The notes under the pieces: generated by a model
What the model was told of the DNA's origin: nothing
What the model saw: the letters and a program-made list of their open reading frames with translations, nothing else
The model's database searches: none
Source: Candidatus Gottesmanbacteria bacterium RIFCSPLOWO2_01_FULL_49_10
GTDB taxonomy: Bacteria; Patescibacteriota; Microgenomatia; UBA10105; UBA927
Assembly: GCA_001781025.1 (NCBI GenBank)
Contig: MFJZ01000032.1
Coordinates: 15,213-39,516, forward strand
Direction of reading: 5' to 3'
DNA length: 24,304 bases
Shown here: one piece after another, positions 1 through 8,229 of the stretch
How the letters are laid out: each line of letters opens with the position of its first letter
How positions within the stretch are numbered: the first letter of the stretch is position 1
Translations under genes and position numbers: made by a program

Positions 1-1348
1 AAAAATACCGGTACCCATGATCAGAGTTACCCTGGGTGACCAGGGCAAAATTAAATGACTGACCTTGGGTCTTATCAAGCGCTTCTTTAGCAATACTTCT
101 GACTTGTGCGAGCTGACTATTCGGTGCATAAATAAAGGGCCGTCCCTGCCAGTTCCACCAAAGGAGAGATACAACACCCGCAATGGATACCACGCCGCCC
201 ACTAGACGAACTCGTTTCATGTGATAGAGAACCAACGCGGTAAGAAAAAAAGGCAATGCAAACCAAATTCCGAAATAGTAATCATAGATCGCCCGCTTAT
301 ACAACCCAAATAACGCTGCTACCATGCCACCCCAAAGCAGGAGCAGCAGTGAAGACTGTTTCCATCGATTCCCTTCTTGCTCCGAAACCACTCCCAACGG
401 CTTACTCATCGCATGCAAGACCAACAGGCTCGCTCCAGTTGCCAATATCCCAACTATCCCCCATTGCCATGCTCTTTGCTGCCACCCCGGAACATCTGGC
501 CATATTTCCGGCTGAGGAAGACGCAGTACGAGCCGACCGACGAGTCGATATAATACTTCCTTGATAATATTCCAGTATTTTTCGCCGACAAGTCCAGTGT
601 CGCGACCAGCAAGGACAAACTGAATAATTGATTGCGCATTGGGAAACCCGTGGCGCAGCTCAAACAAGAGAAACGGGGCATACCCTATCGCAAACCCCAC
701 CGCGCAAAGCATCCATGATCGAAATTTCATCCCCACCTTTCCACATAATGCAAGCCATATAGCTGTAACCGGAAAAAGAAATAGGAAAAGGTAGTGCAGC
801 TGAAGGCCAATGCCCATCGATACACCGGCCCATAAAACGTCGCGCATCTTCTGATCATTTGCGTATTTCCATAAAAGATATATGGTCAAAAGAGAAAAAA
901 ACGGCACGACGTTAGGATTCCACGAGGATCGCGAATAGGCAATTACGACAGGCGACAGGGCATACAGTGCGCTTGCTACCAACCCCACCCACGGATGGAA
1001 CATATCGCCTCCCGCGCGGTACACCAGGTACACGGTAGCCACGCCAAAAAGGGCGACCATGACGGCCGGACCCGTGGGATCAAGTCGCCAAATCCAAAGA
1101 AACGGCACCATGAAGTAGTAATAGATCGGCCCCAGGAAAAATCCTCCAACGGAGGCGGTAGGACCCAAAAGTGTCCACTTGTGGTCAACGATCATCCGCT
1201 TTACGACGAGGACATCTCTTCCCTCATCACCTAGAAACGTCATATATTCCGAAATTTTATACAGACGTAGGTACGCCGCGAGAATAAGGATACCAACGAG
1301 GATACATAACTCGAGGCTCAAAAACTTTTTAGGGAAAGTAAACGGCAT
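1..1348 (-). CDS. GT39/ArnT-like integral membrane glycosyltransferase (3' end outside window)
   Basis: About 449 residues are visible; the frame stays open to the window edge, so the C-terminus is missing. The protein is very hydrophobic with many membrane helices. After the first helix comes an acidic loop reading FLGDEGRDVLV, the place where GT-C enzymes of the PMT/ArnT group carry their catalytic acidic pair. This is followed by LLGPTASVGGFFLGPIYYY and later RSSWNPNVVP, GLQLHYLFLF and FELRHGFPN, which I recognise from GT39-type proteins of this kind. Such enzymes take a sugar from a polyprenyl-phosphate carrier and add it to protein or lipid on the outer face of the membrane. The ATG overlaps the upstream TGA by one base (TGATG), so translation is probably coupled to the polyprenyl-phosphate glycosyltransferase that could make its donor. 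The acceptor cannot be told from sequence. Confidence 0.85.
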   Translation of the reverse strand, partial: MPFTFPKKFLSLELCILVGILILAAYLRLYKISEYMTFLGDEGRDVLVVKRMIVDHKWTLLGPTASVGGFFLGPIYYYFMVPFLWIWRLDPTGPAVMVALFGVATVYLVYRAGGDMFHPWVGLVASALYALSPVVIAYSRSSWNPNVVPFFSLLTIYLLWKYANDQKMRDVLWAGVSMGIGLQLHYLFLFLFPVTAIWLALCGKVGMKFRSWMLCAVGFAIGYAPFLLFELRHGFPNAQSIIQFVLAGRDTGLVGEKYWNIIKEVLYRLVGRLVLRLPQPEIWPDVPGWQQRAWQWGIVGILATGASLLVLHAMSKPLGVVSEQEGNRWKQSSLLLLLWGGMVAALFGLYKRAIYDYYFGIWFALPFFLTALVLYHMKRVRLVGGVVSIAGVVSLLWWNWQGRPFIYAPNSQLAQVRSIAKEALDKTQGQSFNFALVTQGNSDHGYRYF

Positions 1349-2457
1349 CATTGTTTCCAAATGACTCTTGAATACATGGTATAGTTCCAAACAAGACCGA
1401 TGGCAACGCCTACTATGTAAAAGACCCGATACGCATTTACACCGAAAAAGGCGGTGCCGATAGCTATGGATACCGCCTGGATCACGACCGCCCCCAAGGA
1501 CGTTGCATTAAATTGAATAAATTTTCGAAGCCTCAGACCCCGATCGATCGCTTGTGAACGAAACGTCCATGCATTATTCAATACAAAATTAGAGATGATT
1601 GCAAGCTCAGCCCCGACAATACTTCCGATCGTCGGATGGAAGTGAAAGAGAACCAACCCCTCGAGTACAACCGTGTTAATAATAAATCCTATACTTCCGA
1701 CCACAAGAAATTTTCCGAACGATCCTGCCAAGAGCACCTGAATCCGTTCTTTCCCGACATACCACAGGATGTCACGAATGTACTGGTATGGTGCGATTTT
1801 TGAATGGCCGAACCGTCGATCACTAAATTGTATCGGCACTTCCACGACCCGTGCGCCGGCATGTATCGCTTTATCCAGAAATGCTATCTGAAATACATAT
1901 CCCTCATAGAGGGACATTTCGCTCATTATGCGGGAAGCAAATTCTCGTTTATAGGCCCGATATCCCCCAGTCCAATCGTGAACCCTTAAGTATCCGAGGC
2001 CAAAGCGAACAATGGCATTCCCAGCCATGCTGTAAATTTTCCGGTGAATTGCCCAGTTGTTAGGGATTGATCCTCCGTCAATGTAACGACTCCCTACGAC
2101 AAAGTCGCCTCCGTCATCAATCGCGCGTAAAAAAAGTGGCAAACTCCCGGGGTCATGGGAAAGATCTGCATCCATCTGGACTATAATATCTGCGTCAAGC
2201 TTGTCTATCGCATACCGCATTCCTCGCAGAAGTGCCTTCCCGAGGCCTTCTTTTTTCCCGGAAACGAGGTAAACATTCTTCTGTTTCCGATGATACTCTA
2301 CAACAACGTCGGCTGTTTTATCGGGAGACAAATCATCAACAACCACTATGTCAAGCGAGTGGTGAGGTATCTTTTTCCAGGCATTACGCACACCGTCAAG
2401 GAGTGTTTGTACATTGTCTCGCTCATTATACGTCGGAAGGATGACAACCGCTTTCAT
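1348..2457 (-). CDS. Polyprenyl-phosphate glycosyltransferase (GT2, DPM1-like) fused to GtrA domain
   Basis: 369 aa in two parts. Residues 1-235 are a GT2 domain of the dolichyl-phosphate-mannose synthase type: LPTYNERDN at 7-15, VVDDLSPD at 39-46, the metal-binding DAD at 96-98 followed by LSHDPG, GSRYIDGG at 122-129 and DWTGGYRAYKR at 161-171. It should move a hexose from a nucleotide sugar to polyprenyl phosphate on the cytoplasmic face. Residues 246-369 form a four-helix GtrA domain (GFIINTVVLEG; SNFVLNNAWTFR), a family linked to flipping the lipid-linked sugar. The gene starts one base after the SDR stop and is coupled to the GT39 gene downstream, so loading, flipping and outer-face transfer are encoded by two adjacent genes. 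The sugar is not predictable; mannose or glucose are usual in the family. Confidence 0.93.
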   Translation of the reverse strand: MKAVVILPTYNERDNVQTLLDGVRNAWKKIPHHSLDIVVVDDLSPDKTADVVVEYHRKQKNVYLVSGKKEGLGKALLRGMRYAIDKLDADIIVQMDADLSHDPGSLPLFLRAIDDGGDFVVGSRYIDGGSIPNNWAIHRKIYSMAGNAIVRFGLGYLRVHDWTGGYRAYKREFASRIMSEMSLYEGYVFQIAFLDKAIHAGARVVEVPIQFSDRRFGHSKIAPYQYIRDILWYVGKERIQVLLAGSFGKFLVVGSIGFIINTVVLEGLVLFHFHPTIGSIVGAELAIISNFVLNNAWTFRSQAIDRGLRLRKFIQFNATSLGAVVIQAVSIAIGTAFFGVNAYRVFYIVGVAIGLVWNYTMYSRVIWKQ

Positions 2458-2458
2458 C

Positions 2459-3418
2459 TTAGACCCTCTCGCGCCAATAGTTGAGGAGGTCTTCCATGGT
2501 TTTCTCGAATGCGATCTCTGGTCTCCAGTCGGTCTTTGCCGAGAATTTCGTATTATCTCCTATAAGAACCGGCACATCTGACGGACGCATGCGAGTGGAA
2601 TCCTCTTGCATGGTTACTTTGACTTTTGTCAATGATAACAAAAGCTTCAACATATCGCCGATGCGTATGGCGCGACCGACGGCAATATTGTATACATCAC
2701 CCGGATCGCATTTCTCAACTGCCAAGAGGTAAGCGCGCACCATATCGCGAACATCAGTATAATCCCGCTGGGCATCTAGATTACCCACGCGGATGACCGG
2801 TTCTTGTTTGCTTTTCTCAATAAGCGCTATTTGCTTGGCAAAGTTGGACTCTGCAAACGTTTCGCCGCGCCGTGGACCGGTATGATTAAATCCACGTGTC
2901 CTTACTATCCGCACTTTATACGACTGGTAATACTGATACCCCAGATAATCCATGGCAACTTTACTCACAGCATACGGAGAAAGAGGACGTAACGGATTTT
3001 CCTCCTTGATCGGCAATTCGTTGTCGTGCACTAGCCCGTATTCTTCGGATGAACACGCGATCTGAATAACCGGATCAATATCGGCCTGGCGGGCTGCCTC
3101 AAAAAGATTCGCGCTTCCGACGATATTTACTTCCAGCGTCACTGACGGGGAGACCCATGAGGTCGGAACAAATGACTGTGCAGCCAGATGAAAAATGTAA
3201 TCCGGCTTAATACGCGAGAGTGTGGTGTAGAGACTGTGCGAGTCCAACATGTCCGCATCCTCCAGATGAAGTTTATTGGCGATGGAATCTATGTGGTCAC
3301 GCTTCGTACGGGATCTGCAGAGTCCATACACTTCATACCCCTCTTTAAGAAGGAGTTCTGCCAAATGACTTCCTACAAACCCAGCAATCCCCGTGATCAG
3401 TGCTTTCTTGATCTTCAT
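2459..3418 (-). CDS. GDP-mannose 4,6-dehydratase / GDP-4-keto-6-deoxymannose reductase family SDR
   Basis: 319 aa extended short-chain dehydrogenase. The N-terminal Rossmann motif is GIAGFVGSH (10-18). The active site shows SSEEYG (123-128) and the YxxxK pair Y149/K153 in SPYAVSK. NHTGPRRGE (178-186) and RDYTDVRDMVRAY (218-230) are typical of the GMD/RMD branch acting on GDP-hexoses. GMD is usually 345-370 aa and RMD about 300-320 aa; this length, and a Ser where GMD has its catalytic Thr, leave both the dehydratase and the reductase open. No second member of the pair is in the window. A strong Shine-Dalgarno AAGGAGG lies four bases before the ATG. It is 15 bases after ugd and one base before the GT2-GtrA gene. 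Confidence 0.8.
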   Translation of the reverse strand: MKIKKALITGIAGFVGSHLAELLLKEGYEVYGLCRSRTKRDHIDSIANKLHLEDADMLDSHSLYTTLSRIKPDYIFHLAAQSFVPTSWVSPSVTLEVNIVGSANLFEAARQADIDPVIQIACSSEEYGLVHDNELPIKEENPLRPLSPYAVSKVAMDYLGYQYYQSYKVRIVRTRGFNHTGPRRGETFAESNFAKQIALIEKSKQEPVIRVGNLDAQRDYTDVRDMVRAYLLAVEKCDPGDVYNIAVGRAIRIGDMLKLLLSLTKVKVTMQEDSTRMRPSDVPVLIGDNTKFSAKTDWRPEIAFEKTMEDLLNYWRERV

Positions 3419-3422
3419 ATGA

Positions 3423-3429
3423 CCTCCTT
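3423..3429 (-). promoter_or_regulatory. Strong Shine-Dalgarno before the GDP-sugar SDR
   Basis: The minus strand reads AAGGAGGTCATATG: a full anti-16S match with four bases to the ATG at 3418. It shows that this genome uses conventional ribosome binding sites inside operons, which makes the genes without any leader stand out. Confidence 0.8.
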
Positions 3430-3433
3430 ATCT

Positions 3434-4732
3434 CTACATTCTGCCTACTCCATAATACATAAATCCGAGTGCTTTCACACGAGCCGGTTCATAGATGTTC
3501 CGGCCATCAAACAGGACTCTGCTCTTGAGATTTTTGGCGAGCTTTACAAGGTCTAGCTGTCGAAATTCATTCCATTCTGTCACAACGACCACAGCATCCG
3601 CGCCGGTCGCCGCAGTATAGGCATCTTTTGCATACGCGACCACTTTTGGTAATACTGCTCGTGCATTCTCGATGGCGACGGGGTCGTATGCAACGATACG
3701 TGCTCCAGCTGTCAACAGCGCTTGGATAATAGAAATAGACGGGGCTTCACGCATGTCATCGGTATCCGGCTTAAACGACAGGCCCAGTACCGCAATCTGC
3801 CTGTTTTTCAATGCTCCATGAAAATGACGAATAATTTTTTGGGTAAAGAGAGCTTGGGCCTGTTTGTTGATATCGTCAACGGCTTTTAAAAGAGAAAAAT
3901 CGTAATTGTGTTCGGAGGCAATAGCAATAAGAGCCTTAACGTCTTTAGGGAAACAGCTTCCGCCGTATCCCACGCCGGGATAGAGAAAACTTCTTCCGAT
4001 CCGATGGTCAAGCCCCACGCCTTCCAGTACCTTCTCAACATCGGCGCCTACCTTTTCAGAAAGGAAGGATATCGCGTTGGCAAATGATATTTTCGTCGAA
4101 AGAAGCGCGTTTGATGCATACTTTATAAGCTCGGCGGTCTCAACATTGCAAAGCACCTTTTCCCCGTCAATGGGGGTATGGAACTCAAGGAGGAGCTCTT
4201 GTGCACGATCCGATGTCGTTCCGATAATCACTCGATCCGGGTGCAGGGTATCGGCTATAGCGGTACCTTCTCGCAAGAATTCCGGCACGGACGCTATGGC
4301 AAAAGATGTCCCCTCTGGTTTGTGTTTGACGAGAATCTCTGATACCTTTCGGTTTGTGCCGGGCGGTACGGTGCTTTTCGTAACAACCACCTTGTAGCCC
4401 ACGAGTGACTTTCCGATACCTTCTGCCGCAGCAAAAACGCTCGATAAATCAGCCGCGCCGTTCTCTTTTGGCGGGGTACCGACAGAGATAAAAATGATGT
4501 CCGAAGAAGCTACTGCTTCTGAGTAGTCTAGTGTAAAGATAAGCCTCCCTGCTTTTGTGTTGCGCTTCACCAATTCCTCAAGGCCAGGCTCATAAAATGG
4601 GAGCGTACCTTTTTTAAGATTTTCAATTTTCTCCTTCGTCCTTCCCACGACCCACACGGTATTACCCAAATCCGCAAAAACAGAAGCTGTTACTAACCCT
4701 ACATAGCCGTGACCGATAAATGCAACCGTCAT
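3434..4732 (-). CDS. ugd: UDP-glucose 6-dehydrogenase
   Basis: 432 aa, the normal length for the single-chain bacterial enzyme. It oxidises UDP-glucose to UDP-glucuronate with two NAD+. The N-terminal nucleotide motif is GHGYVG (7-12); VPEFLREGTA (149-158) is the family signature in the NAD domain. The catalytic cysteine is C260 in GYGGSCFPKD, and a C-terminal UDP-binding domain contains LGLSFKPDTDDMREAPS. All expected key residues are present. It lies 33 bases after rmlD in the same orientation, with AGGA a short distance before the ATG. Context ties it to a surface polysaccharide or glycoprotein containing a uronic acid. A GDP-mannose or UDP-ManNAc dehydrogenase is a less likely alternative because the FKPDTDD...P pattern fits Ugd. 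Confidence 0.93.
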   Translation of the reverse strand: MTVAFIGHGYVGLVTASVFADLGNTVWVVGRTKEKIENLKKGTLPFYEPGLEELVKRNTKAGRLIFTLDYSEAVASSDIIFISVGTPPKENGAADLSSVFAAAEGIGKSLVGYKVVVTKSTVPPGTNRKVSEILVKHKPEGTSFAIASVPEFLREGTAIADTLHPDRVIIGTTSDRAQELLLEFHTPIDGEKVLCNVETAELIKYASNALLSTKISFANAISFLSEKVGADVEKVLEGVGLDHRIGRSFLYPGVGYGGSCFPKDVKALIAIASEHNYDFSLLKAVDDINKQAQALFTQKIIRHFHGALKNRQIAVLGLSFKPDTDDMREAPSISIIQALLTAGARIVAYDPVAIENARAVLPKVVAYAKDAYTAATGADAVVVVTEWNEFRQLDLVKLAKNLKSRVLFDGRNIYEPARVKALGFMYYGVGRM

Positions 4733-4765
4733 AGATAGTGTCCTAAGAGATGTATACGATAGTAC

Positions 4766-5647
4766 CTAGAGACTCTCGCCTACTGAATCTTCCTCGTAGA
4801 TACGTCGTAACCCTTCGTCAAATGTTGACATCTTTACCCCGAATCTGGCTATTTTATCATTTATGAGTCGTCCATGGAAAGGCCTAGGAGCCATTCCCCG
4901 AAAATACTCGTCGAATGTCGTGGGCATAATACGTGATGCATCAAAACCATATGTTGTTGCTATTCGGCGCGCTGCATCATATGGAGAAAGTGCTTGGCTT
5001 CCGACCACGTGATAGACGCCGCTCGCGCTCCTCCCTACAAGCACATCAATTGCCCGGGCTACGTCATCTACAAGCGTCGGAACGAAAATCTGATCCCTTG
5101 GAGCTCTCACCGATTGGCCGTTTTTAAGCCGGTCAACAATTTTGTGCACAAAGTCCAATTTTTTCAAATCTCGCCTCTTGTAGGGATTGGCAATCCGAAT
5201 GGTAAGTCCGAACGGTCCAAGCGTACCGACTCGACGCTCCCCTTCATATTTCGTCACCGCATACCAACCGAGCGGATGCGGCTCGTCATCTTCTCTGTAC
5301 ACGTCTTTGGTACCGTCAAACACATAATCTGTAGAAACATATAAAAGGTGCTTCCCGCTCCTCCTGCATGCGTCAATGATGTACTCTGTCGCCTGTACGT
5401 TTACCCGCCATGCAGCGCTCTTGGTCCCTTGACCTTTTTGGTGCTCGGACCCGTCAACATCGGTCATAGCGGCAAAATGGAATACCCACAAAGCGGGCGA
5501 GGTAATAATAAGCTCAGTAATGGTCTTCTGGTCAGTAATATCGACGCCCGTCTCAAGATTTGCGTGTTCAAATGTATAAGAGGGGGAAAGGCAAATAACG
5601 ATGCGGGATCCCACGAGACCACTAAGCCCAGTACCCAAAATGTTCAT
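4766..5647 (-). CDS. rmlD: dTDP-4-dehydrorhamnose reductase-like protein
   Basis: 293 aa when started at the ATG at 5647, which overlaps the rmlB stop in an ATGA junction; an upstream in-frame start at 5734 would run about 90 bases into rmlB and is unlikely. It is an SDR with a GTGLSGLVGS nucleotide-binding loop, STDYVFDG and the YxxxK pair in GWYAVTKYEGE, all characteristic of RmlD/RfbD. The enzyme reduces dTDP-4-keto-L-rhamnose to dTDP-L-rhamnose, the last step of the pathway. Next to rmlB, the rmlC-like gene and rmlA it completes the four-gene set. The C-terminal half is more divergent than the N-terminal half, so a related sugar reductase cannot be fully excluded. Confidence 0.85.
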   Translation of the reverse strand: MNILGTGLSGLVGSRIVICLSPSYTFEHANLETGVDITDQKTITELIITSPALWVFHFAAMTDVDGSEHQKGQGTKSAAWRVNVQATEYIIDACRRSGKHLLYVSTDYVFDGTKDVYREDDEPHPLGWYAVTKYEGERRVGTLGPFGLTIRIANPYKRRDLKKLDFVHKIVDRLKNGQSVRAPRDQIFVPTLVDDVARAIDVLVGRSASGVYHVVGSQALSPYDAARRIATTYGFDASRIMPTTFDEYFRGMAPRPFHGRLINDKIARFGVKMSTFDEGLRRIYEEDSVGESL

Positions 5648-6660
5648 TGTTTGGCTCCATATTGCTTTTCGTAATATGACTGATACTCGCCGGACTTTGT
5701 CCGCCTCCACCAGTCTTGATTTTTGGTATACCACTCTACGGTTGCCACAAGCCAGGTATCCAGATCATGGAGCGGGCTCCATCCCAATTCTCTTTGAATT
5801 TTCGTCCAATCGATAGCATACCGCCGGTCGTGCCCCTGCCTGTCTTTGACAAATTCAATGGCCGAGAGATCCTTTCCCATAAGCCCAATGAGCTTGTGGA
5901 CCATGGCATTGTTGTCAACATCCTGCCTCAAGCCTCCCACGCAGTACGTTTCTCCAATTTTCCCTTTCCGTAAAACGACGTCAATTGCCCGACAGTGATC
6001 TTCAACGTGAAGCCAATCGCGAATATTTTTGCCATCGCCATACACCGGTACTTTTTTCTCCTCAAGGATATTGGTTATTGTCAGCGGAATAAGCTTCTCC
6101 GGAAACTGATACGGACCGTAGTTGTTTGAACAATTCGTAATCGTTACCGGCAGGCCATAGGTATGGAAATACGCGCGAACGAGGTGGTCAGACGCTGCTT
6201 TACTTGCTGAGTACGGACTTCTCGGGTCGTAACACGTTGTTTCTGAAAATTTCTTTGTGGACCCGAGCTCAAGTGATCCGAAAACCTCGTCCGTTGAGAC
6301 GTGATGAAACCGACCAACGCGAGCTTCAAGCGCTGCTTCAAGCAGCATATGAGTACCGACAACGTTCGTCCGCACGAATGCCCCCGGTTCCATGATCGAA
6401 CGATCGACATGAGTCTCGGCCGCGAAATGAACTACTGTGTCAACCCCCACAAGCGCTTCCCTTAGGGCTACCGCGTCACAAATATCCGAGTGGATAAACT
6501 TATATCGAGGGCTTGGGGTCGCGCTTTTGAGATTATCGAGATTCCCCGCATAGGTCAGCTTATCGACATTGACGATTTCGTCCTCTGGATAGTTTTTCAT
6601 CCAGTACAGAATAAAGTTAGATCCTATAAACCCAGCGCCGCCGGTGACTAATAATTTCAT
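5644..6660 (-). CDS. rmlB: dTDP-glucose 4,6-dehydratase
   Basis: 338 aa, full length. It converts dTDP-glucose to dTDP-4-keto-6-deoxyglucose, the second step of dTDP-rhamnose synthesis. Visible motifs are GGAGFIGSNF (7-16), DKLTYAGNLDNL (33-44), HFAAETHVDRS (78-88), the catalytic Thr-Asp-Glu in STDEVFGS (T123, D124, E125), YSASKAASDH (Y150, K154) and NCSNNYGPYQFPEKLIP. These identify RfbB/RmlB with high certainty. It shares an ATGA junction with rmlD. Upstream it is separated from the rmlC-like gene by 69 bases filled with a 7-bp-periodic inverted repeat, the only sizeable gap within this operon. Confidence 0.95.
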   Translation of the reverse strand: MKLLVTGGAGFIGSNFILYWMKNYPEDEIVNVDKLTYAGNLDNLKSATPSPRYKFIHSDICDAVALREALVGVDTVVHFAAETHVDRSIMEPGAFVRTNVVGTHMLLEAALEARVGRFHHVSTDEVFGSLELGSTKKFSETTCYDPRSPYSASKAASDHLVRAYFHTYGLPVTITNCSNNYGPYQFPEKLIPLTITNILEEKKVPVYGDGKNIRDWLHVEDHCRAIDVVLRKGKIGETYCVGGLRQDVDNNAMVHKLIGLMGKDLSAIEFVKDRQGHDRRYAIDWTKIQRELGWSPLHDLDTWLVATVEWYTKNQDWWRRTKSGEYQSYYEKQYGAKQ

Positions 6661-6667
6661 AAAACCG

Positions 6668-6725
6668 ACTGTAAACTTTAAAATGTAAACTGTAAACTTT
6701 TTTAAGTTTGAAGTTTATAGTTTGA
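6668..6725. repeat. 7-bp-periodic inverted repeat between the rmlC-like gene and rmlB
   Basis: On the plus strand TGTAAAC occurs at 6670, 6684 and 6691, i.e. in steps of 14 and 7. Then AGTTTGA, AGTTTAT and AGTTTGA follow one another at 6705, 6712 and 6719. The two halves are complementary: AAACTGTAAACTT (6687-6699) pairs with AAGTTTATAGTTT (6711-6723) with one mismatch over 13 bases, around an 11-base loop. There is also an exact 12-bp direct repeat (6668-6679 and 6689-6700). It is very AT-rich compared with its surroundings and has no coding potential. In the transcript it could fold into a weak hairpin. Confidence 0.85.
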
Positions 6726-6729
6726 ATTT

Positions 6730-7203
6730 TTAAGTAATATTCTTATTCGTTATCTCCATTCCCTGTACCCAATCGTATCCTATGGCAGAATCGTCATAGG
6801 GAATTCTGCCTTCTTCATCCTTCCTGTAAACGCCGCTTGTCACGTAAATGAGCTCTGCTGGACCGTGGATGACCTTGAGGCCATGAGCAACACCAGGAGG
6901 AATCTTGAGGACAACGTCGCTTGCTCCATCGCCCAGTAAAAATTCTGCGAGTTCTTTGTACGTTTTACTCCCGACCCGAGTGTCATAGAGCGCGACTTTT
7001 ACCGTTCCGGTTATCACATGCCACCAGTCTATTTGCGATGTGTGGATGTGCCACGCCTTCACGACGCCCTCATGCATAGAAGATCGTGATAACTGACCGA
7101 ATTCCCCAGAAAATATTGGGTCGGTTTCTCTTAAAATCTCTTCAAAAAAACCCCGTTCGTCAGGGTGACGAATGAGTTGCTTTGATTGAACGCCGTTTAT
7201 CAT
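6730..7203 (-). CDS. rmlC: dTDP-4-dehydrorhamnose 3,5-epimerase family protein (RmlC-like cupin)
   Basis: 157 aa, shorter than classical RmlC (about 180 aa). It keeps the RmlC pattern: DERGFFEEILRE near the N-terminus (where RmlC has RGxFxE), KAWHIHTSQ where RmlC has RGLHYQ with its catalytic His, IPPGVAHGLKVI, and a Tyr in YVTSGVYRKDEEG followed by IPYDDSAIGYDW. It should epimerise C3 and C5 of dTDP-4-keto-6-deoxyglucose. The WHIH variant and short length put it in a branch of RmlC-like sugar-nucleotide epimerases whose exact specificity is less certain. It starts three bases after the rmlA stop, so it is co-translated with rmlA, and it completes the Rml set. Confidence 0.82.
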   Translation of the reverse strand: MINGVQSKQLIRHPDERGFFEEILRETDPIFSGEFGQLSRSSMHEGVVKAWHIHTSQIDWWHVITGTVKVALYDTRVGSKTYKELAEFLLGDGASDVVLKIPPGVAHGLKVIHGPAELIYVTSGVYRKDEEGRIPYDDSAIGYDWVQGMEITNKNIT

Positions 7204-7206
7204 AAC

Positions 7207-7950
7207 TTATTTTCTTCGCACCCTCACCGCTACTTCGTTGTTCGCGCGAAGGAGTTCGTCATATGATGTTCCTGCATCAATCCACCAGTCAATAATCTCG
7301 CAAAGCAACGACCCTTCTTGAAGGTATAAATTATTAAGATCTGTCACTTCGAGTTCTCCTCGAGCCGACGGTTTGAGCTTACGAATAAAATCAAATACTC
7401 TTCCGTCGTAGGAATAAATACCCGTTTGAGCGATATCGGATTTGGGGCGCTCCGGTTTCTCCTCAACAGAAAGCACGCGTCCATGCTCGTCAATCTCTAT
7501 CACTCCATATTGACTGGCTAATGCATCCATATGGACACCGAAATCCATTGCGCCCTTCCCATGTTTCTTAATATGCTCCTCAAGTTTCCGTAACGATTCT
7601 TTTAGATTAAAGTCAAAAATGTTATCACCGAGAATCACAAGTATTGGCTCTCCTTGAGCAAACTCTTCTGAAAGGGTAATCGCGTCTGCAATACCCCCTT
7701 TGGGATTCCGTTGAATGGCATAATAAATCTTGAGATTAAAATCTTCCCCTGCTTTGAGCAGGTTAGCAAAATGCCCTGCATGATCACCTGAAGTTGTCAG
7801 GAGCACCTCTCTGATGCCGGCTTTCTTCATCGCCTCCAACGGATAATAAATCATGGGTTTGTTATAAATGGGAAGAAGGTGCTTATTCGTGACAAGCGTC
7901 AGAGGTCGAAGTCGAGTTGCAAACCCACCAGCTAAGATGACACCTTTCAT
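7207..7950 (-). CDS. rmlA: Glucose-1-phosphate thymidylyltransferase (short form)
   Basis: 247 aa from the ATG at 7950, chosen because GGGAGA lies just upstream and because the family N-terminus MKGVILAGGFATRLRPLT starts there; the frame continues upstream through the preceding gene. The enzyme joins glucose-1-phosphate and dTTP into dTDP-glucose, the entry step to dTDP-rhamnose. Other motifs are NKHLLPIYNKPMIYYPLE, VILGDNIFDFNL with the metal-binding Asp, EEKPERPKS and the C-terminal DWWIDAGTSYDELLRANN. It is about 45 residues shorter than E. coli RmlA, lacking the C-terminal helical extension that forms the allosteric site, as is common in short bacterial and archaeal forms. It is 14 bases after the small membrane protein. 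Confidence 0.92.
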   Translation of the reverse strand: MKGVILAGGFATRLRPLTLVTNKHLLPIYNKPMIYYPLEAMKKAGIREVLLTTSGDHAGHFANLLKAGEDFNLKIYYAIQRNPKGGIADAITLSEEFAQGEPILVILGDNIFDFNLKESLRKLEEHIKKHGKGAMDFGVHMDALASQYGVIEIDEHGRVLSVEEKPERPKSDIAQTGIYSYDGRVFDFIRKLKPSARGELEVTDLNNLYLQEGSLLCEIIDWWIDAGTSYDELLRANNEVAVRVRRK

Positions 7951-7964
7951 ACGTATCTCCCGTT

Positions 7965-8213
7965 TCAGACACCCAAAACAGTAAACAAAAGAATGATTGC
8001 GATACTTCCGAGTAACACATATTCTACCACAACCTTCCGATGAAGATCCCCCTGGATCGCGTGATGCACAATCCCCCAGATGACGTAGCCGAGGACAGTT
8101 ATTATGCCTGTTGCTATCTGGAGTTCTCTCATCCCTTGGGCATACCAAAAGACAAAACCACCACCCAGAATAATTGCAAAGAGAACAATAAAATGAAATA
8201 CGTGTGCTCTCAT
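7965..8213 (-). CDS. Small three-helix membrane protein of unknown function
   Basis: 82 aa from the ATG at 8213; an adjacent ATG at 8216 is also possible, and AAAGGG lies four bases before the one chosen. A longer frame to 8300 would overlap the CAP gene by 71 bases and is rejected. Three hydrophobic segments lie at about residues 5-24, 32-50 and 62-82, joined by short polar loops (AQGMREL; HHAIQGDLHRK). The basic, His-containing second loop is the only distinctive element. No enzymatic motif is seen and I do not recognise the family. It lies between a CAP-domain membrane protein and rmlA, 16 and 14 bases away, so it is probably expressed with the surface-glycan operon. Confidence 0.75.
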   Translation of the reverse strand: MRAHVFHFIVLFAIILGGGFVFWYAQGMRELQIATGIITVLGYVIWGIVHHAIQGDLHRKVVVEYVLLGSIAIILLFTVLGV

Positions 8214-8229
8214 CATACCCTTTGATGCT

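Noticed and set aside
256..1234. Plus-strand frames opposite the GT39 gene
   Set aside because: They are low-complexity shadows; the minus-strand frame is open throughout and carries family motifs.
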